The notes under the pieces are model-generated. The model made no database searches. It saw only the letters and a list, made by a program, of their open reading frames with translations, and was not told the origin of the DNA. From NCBI GenBank assembly GCA_017591395.1, contig WEDG01001298.1, positions 1 through 64,000 of the forward strand: a stretch of 64,000 bases of DNA. Reading direction: 5' to 3'. Of this stretch, positions 53,481 through 63,340 are shown in pieces (position 1 is the stretch's first letter; each line of letters begins with the position of its first letter). Both the position numbers and the translations under genes were made by a program. This DNA comes from Schistocephalus solidus. Its lineage: Eukaryota > Platyhelminthes > Cestoda > Diphyllobothriidea > Diphyllobothriidae.

Positions 53481-55500
53481 CCTAACGGCCAACCTCTAAG
53501 CCCTTTTCAATACCATATCTCAGCATCTTTACTTATTCTCTCAGTTTTTTAACCAAACCGGAAGGGTGAGGTTGTCACAAAGGGTCTATTCAGTCACGAC
53601 GGCCAGATACTCTCTCGACCAAATAATTACTTGATTTATAGCTGGGTTCTTTACCTTCTTAGGTTACTAAAATATCCCTAGTTTTTCGTAGAAAAACATA
53701 TAATCGTATCTCATGGATAACTATGTCCGCTTGAATGGAGATGCCCGAACCAGAGTAGATATTAATTTGCAAAAATCAAAGTTTCTTCATTTTTTAAAAA
53801 AAATTGGTTTATTCAGTTACGAGGATTCCGAACAACTTCGAACGAAAGGTTCCGTGAAAGGCATTTACAAGTACTGAGCCAGCGGAAAATGTGAAAAGTC
53901 GTCAAATACAGGCGAAAATGAAAGTTAAAAACCTAGACCTTTACCTTTCAGTCCTTCTTATAAGGACATCAATAACAACGGTGAAAAGGTTATGTCTTAA
54001 GACCAGCCTGATAATTGGCCGAATTCAACCTAATCTATTGAAAGCCGGCCTGTGATGAGGTGACATCCTGCTCCACTCAAAATCCGCCTAATCACACCAA
54101 TTTGTATAAAACAAGCATAGGATTTATAGACAGAGTGTCCGGTCTGTCTCATGAAAATGCTAACCGAAACTCCATGCTCGATAAAACATGGCTTCTTAAG
54201 TAGTACGAATATTTTGCTTCAGTTGTCCAGTTTAGATAAATTATTCATAAAATGTTCTTCCTTGTATTCATTCTTGGAGAAAGGGTGTCATTAGGTTTCA
54301 AAAATTTAAATTCTCGAATCATTGTGAACCAGATCTACCACTGCATTTTAGCTTAGGATTTACAGTCTACATGATATATAGTTTCCGTGTAATGGAAATC
54401 GGACACTTCTTCGCTTTTAAGAAGACAGCATAAACAGGGCATACAATGTGGCAATGAATACAAAACATGTTGTGCACTACAGGAGCTGAATTAATAAACG
54501 GACGGATTTTGTTTGAATAGAAATTTTACGGTCTTAAAAATATCCTGATTAAAATATGTAGGATCTTCAAAGACAATGCCCATTACTCTTAAACATACTG
54601 AAGTTAGCCGACAGGTAACCTTTTTTCACGTATGAAGTTTGAGGAAGGCTTGATATACTACCAAATAGCTACAAGAAAAAAATGTTATATTCGTGTGTTC
54701 TACCACATATCTTTGAATTTATGACATCGCAAATCAATGGGAAGAATTAAAACTAAATAGGCAGTCATCTTGTACGTAGAATTGCTTTTACACGTCAACT
54801 GAAAGAACCTCGTTCAAAAGGTGGTATGTCAACGTGACTAAAAGGCCTTGGGATTATGCTGAATCATAATTAAATTTACGACTTAGCTTGAGCACTATTT
54901 TCTAATCGAAGGCGTACTTCAAAAGGTCACCGCACACTTAAGGAGATAGTCTAGACAGCCAGAAATTCCAGGAGCTGTTTCAGTTCGATTATCATGCCTG
55001 CCGAACTGTTTTTCTAGGCGGCAAGCAACTCGCAATTCAGACCAAGAAGACGTGAACTTTTATTTGCTGTTAGTCAGAAAAGCCCATTCCTTCCCCTTAT
55101 GTATGATTTTAACGACCTACGTGGCCAGATGACTTGGTAGTTGTGATTCAGCGGCTGTCAGCCATGGCACAGACGAGGGCAATCTGCCTACACAGGCAGC
55201 TCCTCTGTGTGAAAAATATTTTCCTTCCAACACCTACTTGACTGTGGCTTTCGCTTGATCCTATAATGTCGCGTATTGAAATCTGCATCCTCATCAATTC
55301 AGTTCAAACGAATTCCTGCTTACCTTCGGGAATCCAGGACTGAGAACTAGGAGTTGAAACATTTTTTAGAAACAATTAGTTATTGATTGCCTGCTACGGT
55401 TTGCTTGAATGTCAAGCACACAGGGTCCTAAGCCGGTCAGGCCTGGCATAGAAAAAAAATAGATCAAGCCTACCACGATTAATTTAGGTATTAGGCGGTT
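53481..55500. other. no feature recognised
   Basis: AT-rich 2 kb; no supported exon or repeat. Confidence 0.35.
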
Positions 55501-55639
55501 GGTGCTTCCGCGTGTCTAGCGGTACTTCTCAAACAGGTAGATGGGAAAAGCCGGTTTCCATCCAGATCATTGCATATCTCGGGACGCTCGTTGCGCTGCT
55601 GCGTGCAGGCAAAGAAAACTTTAGGCACACTAGTATGAT

Positions 55640-55870
55640 CGAAAAACACAAGGAAGACTTAAATGGCTATTTCTGGCTTTTTAGCCGTCATCAGCCAGCC
55701 ATATCCAAACACAGGTTTGCAACCACTTGGGTTCGAAATGGTGACCTGTGGATTAAAAGCCAAACGCAGCAAACATTCAACCCCCGGCTCATTATCCAAT
55801 TGGTTGTGACCGAGTATAGTAACTATGGTAGGATGGTGCGCACCGAGCTTTTCATGGAACATATGCGTTA
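55640..55870 (-). mobile_element. tRNA-derived SINE, copy S6
   Basis: Minus-strand copy with the hammerhead-like segment at 55656-55700, a B-box complement GGGTTCGAAATGG at about 55729-55741, and a worn tail. A further worn plus-strand head (CTCAACGATTAGAGCGCTC) lies at about 55902-55925. Confidence 0.55.
55656..55700 (-). ncRNA. worn hammerhead motif in SINE copy S6
   Basis: Minus strand: GGCTGG (55695-55700), CTGATGA (55688-55694), GGCT-AAAA-AGCC, GAAA (55670-55673), then TAGCCATTT. Both core boxes are intact but stem I no longer pairs well on its 3' side. Confidence 0.5.
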
Positions 55871-56185
55871 ACCCATCGCTGTTATTCTACCAAAGCCCTT
55901 AACTCAACGATTAGAGCGCTCAACTTCTAGCCAACGGGGGTTTTAATCCTGTAGTGCACGTAATAGCTTGTGTTATGATCTTGATGAGCATAAAATTAGC
56001 TAGTCAATATGAGGAAGACCCTTATTAAACCTCAATGACATCCCACTATGAGGAAAAAATATAGCAGGCTTCTAAAAATTGATAAAGATTTTTTTTTATC
56101 ATTCTTAAGCAGTCTAGTACTGGCTGGAGAGACGACTACCCGGGCTTGCTAATTTTAGATTCAGCTTTTAAAAGGTTTTTAGCAA
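55871..56185. other. no feature apart from the worn SINE head
   Basis: AT-rich, leading into the TA run. Confidence 0.35.
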
Positions 56186-56187
56186 TG

Positions 56188-56210
56188 CCATATATATATA
56201 TATATATAGA
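56188..56210. repeat. TA microsatellite
   Basis: TA/AT dinucleotide run at the 3' side of the minus-strand SINE. Confidence 0.85.
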
Positions 56211-56500
56211 TTGAATGAAAGGGACCGTCGATTAGTACCGTCATAGTGACCTTTATGAGATACATGGAATCGACATTGAAGATCAATAGTGATGACGGGC
56301 TCATCGAGCCGAATAGTTCTGGCTAGCTGAGTCTCGAGGCGTCATCGACAGACATGCAGAGACGACATGGCCACTGATTATTAGCCGTCAGTGAGCAGCT
56401 ACCTCAGAATACCCGGGATTCGAACCCGCGACCTTTGGTATTTGAGTCGAACGCTCTACCATTGAGCCACGGGCTCGTTGTTTTGTCGGTTGTGATCGGT
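56211..56500 (-). mobile_element. tRNA-derived SINE, divergent minus copy
   Basis: The minus strand carries the same tRNA-like head as S2 (56405-56480: GGCTCAATGGTAGAGCG, CGCGGGTTCGAATCCCGGG) followed by a shortened hammerhead region (CACTGACGGCTAATAATCAG) and a different tail ending at the TA run. It stands head to head with the array at 56505-57221. Confidence 0.6.
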
Positions 56501-56735
56501 TGTGATCATATGCTACACGTCGCTATGCGACCGACTGCGAGGGCTCTAGTCTGAGCTCCAGGGCACAACGGAACGTGCATGTTACTTAAGCAGATCGGTG
56601 AGCCCCACACTATCATCATATTCCCGATCACAACCGACAAAACAACGAGCCCGTGGCTCAATGGTAGAGCGTTTGACTCAAATACCAAAGGTCGCGGGTT
56701 CGAATCCCAGGTGTGCCACACTTGGGATTGGGTAT

Positions 56736-56780
56736 GACTGGCTGATGACGGCTAATAAGCCAGAAATGGCCATTCCGGTC
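56736..56780 (+). ncRNA. hammerhead ribozyme motif in SINE copy S2
   Basis: Stem I GACTGG (56736-56741) with CCGGTC (56775-56780): six pairs including one G-U. Core CTGATGA (56742-56748), stem II GGCT-AATA-AGCC (56750-56761), GAAA (56763-56766). Stem III is the palindrome ATGGCCAT with no real loop, which in known minimal hammerheads works best as a dimer. Predicted cleavage after ATT, between 56774 and 56775. Confidence 0.75.
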
Positions 56781-57038
56781 TCCCTTGTCTTTGTCGGTTC
56801 CATTCCATCATATGCTACACGTCGCTATGCGACCGCCTGCGAGGGCTCTAGTCTGAGCTCCAGGGCACAATGGAACATGCATGTTCCTTAAGCAGATCGG
56901 TGAGCCCCACACTATCATCATATTCCCGATCACAACCGACAAAACAACGAGCCCGTGGCTCAATGGTAAAGGCGTTCGACTCAAATACCAAAGGTCGCGG
57001 GTTCGAATCCCAGGTGTGCCACACTTTGGATTGGGTAT

Positions 57039-57083
57039 GACTGGCTGATGACGGCTAATAAGCCAGAAATGGCCATTCCGGTC
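57039..57083 (+). ncRNA. hammerhead ribozyme motif in SINE copy S3
   Basis: Identical in core and stems to the S2 motif, 303 bp further on. Predicted cleavage between 57077 and 57078. Together with S2 it would excise a 303-nt RNA (56775-57077). Confidence 0.75.
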
Positions 57084-57219
57084 TCCCTTGTCTTTGTCGG
57101 TTCCATTCCATCATATGCTACACGTCGCTATGCGACTGCCTGCGAGGGCTCTAGTCTGAGCTCCAGGGCACAACGGAACATGCATGTTCCTTAAGCAGAT
57201 TGGTGAGCCCCACACTATC

Positions 57220-57222
57220 ATA

Positions 57223-57259
<37 letters not shown>

Positions 57260-57285
57260 ATATAACCCTATAATATATATTGTAT
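57220..57285. repeat. TA-rich microsatellite
   Basis: TATA runs with interruptions, directly after the SINE array. Confidence 0.85.
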
Positions 57286-57339
57286 ATATTGAAATACGGG
57301 CACCCCAAGATAAACAATAAGAAAAGACGAAATTCTTTG

Positions 57340-58200
57340 GGAAAAAAGAATCTTTAATGCGTAAATTTTCAAGACTGGTCCCCAGCTTGTCGTCAGACTA
57401 CGGGGTTTGTACAGGAACAATTAATGAATTAACCGTTTTTAACAAATGATTCTATGGTTGGGCGAAATCCGAACTAATACGCGTTGAGTACATTTTGTCA
57501 TCATATCGTGATTGGTTCTGTGCGTTTGAATTTGTCCTTAAAGAGCTTTTATGTGGCATCCAAATCGATATGCTGGTTGATGCATGCCTCCAGGAAGTCA
57601 CGGCCTTTTCTGGTTCGGCAGGTGCCAAAAATCAGAGTTTTCTCCTATGCAAATTTATGCTCTGTTTTCAATGTGTGCATAGCCACTTGGGATTAATGGT
57701 CTCGTCTTCTAACCGCTAACTGATGTTCGTATAGGCGGGTTGAGATAGCTTTTCCAGTTTGCCCACAATAAACGGCATTCCAACTGGCACCTGGGATTTT
57801 GTAGACAACCCCTTTTTTATCAAGGTAGCTACTCCTGTCCTTAGGGTTTACAATCTGTGAGCGTAAAGTAGATGTGCTATTTGTATCTGGTGTTTTCTCA
57901 GCTGTCTTTTGACAAGCTCTGATACATTCTTCACGTATGCGAGAGTTTGACAGGTCATGGTTTCGGATGCCTGGGTGGCCGTGTCATTTAAAATACCTTT
58001 CTCTTTGGATTCTTGCCGCTTCAGGCATCGACGCACGAAGTCATGCGGGTATTCATTTTTAGAGAACAAGTAAAAAGGGGTTTTTCATTTCTGCCCAATA
58101 ACTTTCTTCAACAGAGCAGTTTTGGCTCGATTTGAGAGATTGTGGACGGAACTCTTTTTGTGAGAGCCAGGATTATTTCTCTAAAAGTATAGGATGAGCT
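57340..58200 (-). mobile_element. Penelope-like element fragment (PLE-c) with hammerhead
   Basis: Minus strand: 57848-58069 reads NEYPHDFVRRCLKRQ and LAYVKNVSELVKRQLRKHQIQIAH, the linker between RT and nuclease. 57718-57862 reads IVNPKDRSSYLDKKGVVYKI and NAVYCGQTGKAISTRLYEH, the GIY-YIG domain. The tail follows to about 57500. RT is lost. Downstream on the same strand a hammerhead motif lies at 57360-57405. It is a family different from PLE-a and PLE-b. Confidence 0.8.
57360..57405 (-). ncRNA. PLE-c hammerhead motif (copy f)
   Basis: Minus strand: core CTGACGA (57390-57396), stem II AAGCTGG paired with CCAG-T-CTT around loop GGA (57371-57388), GAAA (57367-57370), then ATTTACGC. Stem II has seven pairs with one bulge. 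A possible short AAATTT helix III is palindromic. Stem I is weak, so the call rests on both core boxes, stem II and the position behind a PLE. Confidence 0.5.
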
Positions 58201-58339
58201 CAGTAGATTTTTCTTTCAGTTTCTTTCAGGTGGGCACCTGCCCAACTAAACGTTATGTCCTTGCGCTTGTCTGATTGCTTGAAAATACTTCAAACATATG
58301 GCATTGTTGATACTCCATCAAGTATTACGTTAGGTAGTG

Positions 58340-58600
58340 TTCACTCCAGCGGGGTTCGAGACTGAGCTCCAAGGCAGAACGGGACGAATGAGTTCCTTTA
58401 GCGATCGGTGAGCATTCGTCAACGAATGCAGTCAATAGTCCACATCTAAAGCGGCAAGACAACGAGCACGTGGCTCAATGATTAGAGCTTTGGACGTTAA
58501 AGCAACAAGGGGTTCGAACCCCACCCCCGGCTGGTTGATGACGGTGAATAAGCCAGAAATGGCCATGCTGGCCTCTCTTTTCTTTGGCAGTAACGTTTTT
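58340..58600 (+). mobile_element. tRNA-derived SINE with hammerhead relic, copy S4
   Basis: Tail block (GACTGAGCTCCAAGGCAGAA, GCGATCGGTGAGC), spacer, tRNA-like head 58467-58528 (GTGGCTCAATGATTAGAGC, GGTTCGAACCCC), hammerhead relic 58529-58573, CTCTTTTCTTTG end. Confidence 0.7.
58529..58573 (+). ncRNA. mutated hammerhead motif in SINE copy S4
   Basis: GGCTGG, then TTGATGA (58535-58541) where CTGATGA is expected, GAAA (58556-58559), ATG at the cleavage triplet in place of ATT, and CTGGCC. Stem I still pairs through G-U and G-C pairs, but the core C and cleavage base are lost. Confidence 0.5.
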
Positions 58601-59825
58601 CAGCCTACATAACTGGCCGCTTTGCGACTGCTGGCAGGGCTATAAAACCCTCCCAACGTGCAGCAGACGGAGAAGGTACCATCATGAACTGTAAGCGTTC
58701 CTCTACCAGAGGAATCTTTGTATTTCCCTATCGGAGCGTTCTCTCGTTTTACTAATCTGCGCAAAAACAGAGAACCTCTTTTGTTTTGGAGCAGTGCCTC
58801 AACACAGACGTTGCATTGGCAATTATGATCCTGGAAAATAACCGAATAAAAATTTTGCAGGAATATTCAGCCTGTTCCTGCCTGCCATTTTTTGTTTACT
58901 AAAAACGAATCATATGATTGTTGGAGTTTTTGAAGTTAGAACGCAAGATCTTGAGACAGGTACGATCTCACTCATGGTTCTGGAGTGAGAAAATGTTTGA
59001 AGCAGATCTAAGCGTGAATGTAAATAACTTAGGAATGGAATAAATATAAGTGCTGTAGAGCAAAAGCCTAAACATTGAACTTTCAGCTTCTCTGGAAATT
59101 TGGACACGGGACACATGCGTGGAACAGACACTATGAACTTTTGACAATCTTAACATCTGACACGGTCGACCGGTATCGTGTAAGCAGGTTAAAAGTAAAA
59201 GCAGCTTGACCATTTTAACTTAAATTATTTTCAGGAACCCAAAAGCTCCCGAACAAGATATCCAATCATTCAGTAGGCCAATAAAAACAACAGCATTAAC
59301 TATACCCACAGATGCCTGACTAAGAAAATGTTCTCTCAAGGAGAATGGAAACAGAAGCCCGCAGACAGAAGCAGGAAAAGATGCTTGTATATTGACATTT
59401 CTGCCCAAAGTTTTTGGCTTAAAACGTCTAAAATCAAGGAAGGAAAAAGAAAGCTTATGGACCATGGTATGTTAACATTTTAAATAAGCAGAAGAACGTT
59501 GGCTCATTGAAGGTGACTCAAACCATAAAGTTGTCTGGAATTATATTTAAATGAACCAGCTTTCAAGCATTCATGACACTTTAGAAGAGCGCAAAACTGA
59601 CATAAAATCTAAATTATATATGGATATAAAAAAATAAAAATAGGGAAGCAGTAAAAAATGGTGTTTTGTCATATGCATGCAAAGCAGTAATGACTCGGAC
59701 ACTTAAATTCGAAGGCTGCTTTTAACGCCTTGGGACATTATGAGCTTGGTTATTCTCTGGAGTTAATATACCAGAAACCGCATCGAGAAAGCTGGAGGAC
59801 GCGCTGAGGAACTGAAAACACTGCG
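58601..59825. other. no feature recognised
   Basis: Small open frames only. Confidence 0.35.
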
Positions 59826-59859
59826 GTTGCGAAGAAGTAGATGCGATCGCTGGGAAAAG

Positions 59860-59912
59860 AGCTTTATTCCTGAAGTTTCGGATTTAAACTTGAACCCATC
59901 ATCAGAGACCCA
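59860..59912 (-). ncRNA. PLE-b hammerhead ribozyme motif (copy b)
   Basis: Minus strand: hairpin ACCC/GGGT just upstream, core CTGATGA (59899-59905), stem II GGGTT/AATCC (59880-59898), GAAA (59876-59879), C, TTC, then AGGAATAAA. Both core boxes are intact. Relatives at 29.4, 35.0, 48.2 and 53.3 kb suggest GTC (or GTT) at the cleavage site; here the G is T, which may weaken stem III. Stem I is TCT/AGG with a G-U pair. PLEs of many animals carry hammerheads of this minimal type. Confidence 0.6.
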
Positions 59913-60348
59913 ATAAGATAGGGTGATTCGTACACAGGGAGTTGCAGTATTTATAGGATGCAGTCGCTATGCTTCGGCGTGCCCACGGCAATTAGCGCCT
60001 CCTCCTTCAGCGATAACGACTGCGCTCTGGTGCGCTAATTGTTTGATGGCCGGCGCGCGGGTCATTATCCGCTGCAATTTCGTCACCCATGTTGGAGGAT
60101 GGCGTGATGATTGCTTGGCTCACCGGCACTGGTGTTGGAAAATGTGTTTGCCTAAGTGCTCCCCGAGTGGCCAAACTGAGTCTCAACACCGAATATGGGT
60201 TGGTAAGGTCATTGCATTTGCTAATAGACCGGGGGCCTGTAAACCATGACTCAAGCAACTAGCAGCTTTTGAGATTATCACCTCATGCGAGAATTTCAGC
60301 GTCGTCGAACTTGAATTTTTGGCCGGTTCTCATCGAATGATCCGTGAC

Positions 60349-61059
60349 TTAAGAATTGGCGTCGTTTCGCCGCACTGCTGCCGCGTGTTCGTAAATTCGC
60401 GTCAGAAGCAGTCTTCCGGTTTCTCTGACGTATTTGCTTTGCCCGCAACTGCACCAGATCCGATAAACAATTCCAGATGTTTCTTGCCACGAAAGTAGGT
60501 CCTTTGGTCCCATTAACTGACGCCGAATGGAAGCCTCCGGTCTGTGTGTGACTCCAACTCCAAGTGGCGCGAGAAGGCGGCTGACGGCCTCCGACACGTT
60601 TTGGACGTATGGAATCGCACGCCAATATTTCGGTTCGGTGCGATTTTGTCGTTCATCCCGTTTGCACATGCACTGGTTGACGAAGTTGCGTGGGTAGCCA
60701 TTTTCTAGGAACACACGTCGAAGATATCGTAACTCGGCAAGCTTATCTTCCGGTTCACTGTAGTGCATCTCAACTCTCCGAAATAGCATCCTTACGTAAC
60801 TACATTTGTGATTGATTTTGTGGCTGGTATTGAAGTTCAGTACTTGCATCGTATGTGCCTTTTTCCTGAACATTTTGGTCTTAAGGCCACCACAATCTTT
60901 GCGACAGACGATGACATTGAGGAAGACCAGCTGGTTGTTTTCTTCCTCCTCCATCGTGAATTGTATGTCCGGGAAGACGCTGTTAGACCTTCTTTGAACG
61001 TGAGCACTTGATCCCATTCGATGACGACTAAGGTGCCATCCACATACCGAGCCCAGCAT
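60349..61059 (-). pseudogene. PLE-b RT end, linker and GIY-YIG nuclease
   Basis: 236 open codons covering the end of RT through the GIY-YIG nuclease. GIY-YIG: IVYRIW (residues about 201-206) and SKYVRETGRLLLTRIYEH (212-229). The second motif is YVR rather than YVG, so the glycine is lost. RT catalytic motif lies in another frame, so this ORF cannot make a complete protein. Confidence 0.85.
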
Positions 61060-61490
61060 TTCGGTCTGTGGTGTAGGAAGACGAGCGACTCCAACCGTTG
61101 TAGGACCGCCTCGGCTATCAGTCCAGAGATCGGCGAACCCATTGGTGTTGCCTTCACCTGCGCGTAGATTGTTCCATCAAACGTGAAGTACGTCCTGAGA
61201 CAGAACTTCAGGAGCTGAAGAACTTGGGCATGCCAAGGCGATTCTCGTTTTCATCGTATTTGCTTCATAAAAGTAGTTCAAAGGTCTCGACTGCCAGGTC
61301 CTGTGGAATAGAAGTAAACATGGGGACTTACCCCTTTAAGTTTCTCCAAGAATTGTATTGAGGAACTGACTGTAGTGTCCAAATCAGCGATCAGAAATTT
61401 GAGGCACCGAAACAGTCACTTTGGCAGTCCGTACGTTGGAGTGCCTTTGAGCGATACGATGGGTTGGATAGCACCCTCCTTGTGTACCTT

Positions 61491-62645
61491 GGGAAGTTAT
61501 GTTATATTCTATGTGTTTATCAAAATCTTATTAATAAGATTTTTCTTAAAAGCATTTACTGGAATAGTGATTTCTTGGACATTTTTCTAATGCAGGTAGA
61601 CGGTTGGGTCATAACTGTGGACGCACTGAAACATAAAACAGCAGCATATAGAACAATAAACGTTCACAAGAAATCCCAATCAGTCAAAGAATTCAATTAT
61701 TCAATATAACAAGACGAAAGGTCCGTACTCACTCGAATTTTGATCCCGACATTGCGTGAGTTAGATCCTCTACGTGATATTAGGGCAAAGGGCAATTGCA
61801 CTGCCTTCCCGGGCAAACCCCAATCTCCTTTAATGTGAGCAGAGGACAATCGATAGATCGATTTCAGTACAAATCGATCGCACCATTCTAAATTAATGAT
61901 AACCGCTGTGGCGTGGAAAGGTCACCAAGATCACATTTATCTTTCTTTCACCCTCGCCCCCCCCCTACGACCATCAACTGGCTCACAGACTGATTGAACC
62001 AGAAAACATCTAAGTCCCTTGACTCACCCAGAGAGACCCCACCAATGCGAATATGCTTACTGAATACGTTGACCTAACAACCAACCTCATGCAGACAGTA
62101 GCCTTATGAGGTGCATCTACTTAAACAGAAAAGTTGACTTTCTCAAAAACGGGTGTTTTTCTAGGTAGACTTTGCTCATTTTTTGGGCCTTCCAAATAAA
62201 ACTGACAGGAATGTAAGATCAGAATCAGCGCCAATCGTGAAAGTAACATCAGGCTTTAAAAGCTAATAACTTCATTGAACGCTCGTCCGAGGGACCGACG
62301 CTCAATGCATCACATTCGTAATGTCGTTTGGGCATTTAGGATGACCAACAGCTGGCACTGAAAACGTTTTGTGCTACGAAAGAGGCATCTAATTGCACTT
62401 GAGAACACCGGGTGGAGAATGGCACTCCAGTAGTATCGGTTTGTTTAAAAAAGAAAACAAATAGCCTGCACACTGTCACTCTTTGTCTACTAATTTACAT
62501 GACGAACGAATAGCTGCCATCCACCCAAATATTGAAAGTTTCCTGCTGCCGAGAGTATATGGAAATAAGTTTCACACATCAAGTCGTAGTCACCAGGACT
62601 GCCAGGGTGCCGGGTCAGCTGCAGCACGAGTGGGAAATCGTTAAT
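61491..62645. other. no feature recognised
   Basis: Nothing supported. Confidence 0.35.
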
Positions 62646-62649
62646 GAGG

Positions 62650-63000
62650 ACATTGCTTCTCGTATGCTACTTCAACCGTCGATACCGACGATGTCCATCC
62701 GGTGCCCCACAGCAAAGTCGGCGCAGGGATGGTGACTTGCACTGCATCTACCGCACTCTCGCCTCCTCACAATCCTGGACTCGATGTCAAGACAGAGATA
62801 AGAAGATCGGGGGTAATCTTGAGTACAGGTGGCTGGCTCGATAGTAGTATGTACGCGTGCTATTATACCCCCCATGTGCGGCACTTCTAATGAGTGTGTC
62901 GCCCAAGTAACACGTGTCATGCCCTATTCTGCCCCCCGTGTTAGTCCAGTGCATCCACCGTGTGACGCTTCGTAGGGGGTGAACATGTCATACAAGGTAC
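62650..63000 (-). repeat. unclassified dispersed repeat, copy 5
   Basis: Opposite-strand copy: ACGATGTCCATCCGGTGCC, GGGATGGTGACTTGCACTGC, TCTACCGCACTCTCGCCTCC and AGGTGGCTGGC match the 51690-52130 copy. Confidence 0.6.
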
Positions 63001-63340
63001 TCTCAGGCAAGTCTACAGTTGGATTCGCTAAAGCATCACGAAACTGTGCTCAAAGGAGGTCACCAACTGTTTACGCTTGGTGGGAAGCGTAGATAATGGC
63101 AACTTATTTATCAGGTCTGGTTCACTTGGCAGTAGTTTGTACTACTCGTTTGGTTATTTTATAAGTTAAAGTGACAGTCAGCGTTGGTAGGTAACTTAAC
63201 ACTCTTATTAGTAATGTCAATGTCATAAATTTTAAGCAAACGTACGGAAGAACGCAGATTGTATATGTGTGGGGTTTACCCCTGGGGTGTAGGGGTACTA
63301 GTTAGAGGAAGCACCACACAGATAGCATTTAGTCGCTCCA
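63001..63340. other. no feature recognised
   Basis: Leads into the LINE 5' region. Confidence 0.3.

Larger units (their letters stand above)
56505..57221 (+). mobile_element. tandem array of hammerhead SINE units (303 bp)
   Basis: Landmark ATCATATGCTACAC begins at 56505, 56807 and 57110, so the period is 302-303 bp. Each unit has a tail block (CGCTATGCGACC, GAGGGCTCTAGTCTGAGCTC, GATCGGTGAGCC), spacer (CCCGATCACAACCGACAAAA), tRNA-like head with A and B boxes (56647-56719 and 56950-57022) and hammerhead (56736-56780, 57039-57083). The units differ by only a few bases, so the duplication is recent. The array breaks off at a TA run. Confidence 0.85.
59830..61490 (-). mobile_element. Penelope-like element PLE-b, decayed, with hammerhead
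   Basis: Minus strand from RT to 3' end. About 61480-61370 reads VHKEGAIQPIVSLKGTPTYG; 61157-60837 includes KATPMGSPISGLIAEAVLQRLESLVF and RYVDGTLVVIE, where the catalytic YVDD is YVDG. 61059-60349 is the linker (NGYPRNFVNQCMCKRDER, PYVQNVSEAVSRLLAPLGVG) and the GIY-YIG nuclease (SGIVYRIWCSCGQSKYVRET, GRLLLTRIYEHAAAVRRND). Several frameshifts. The 3' region 60310-59830 is non-coding and ends with a hammerhead. Confidence 0.85.

Noticed and set aside
56647..56719. Functional tRNA genes at 56.65, 56.95, 25.46 and 58.47 kb
   Set aside because: D-arm and T-arm with A and B boxes are good, but acceptor strands do not pair and each is embedded in a SINE unit.
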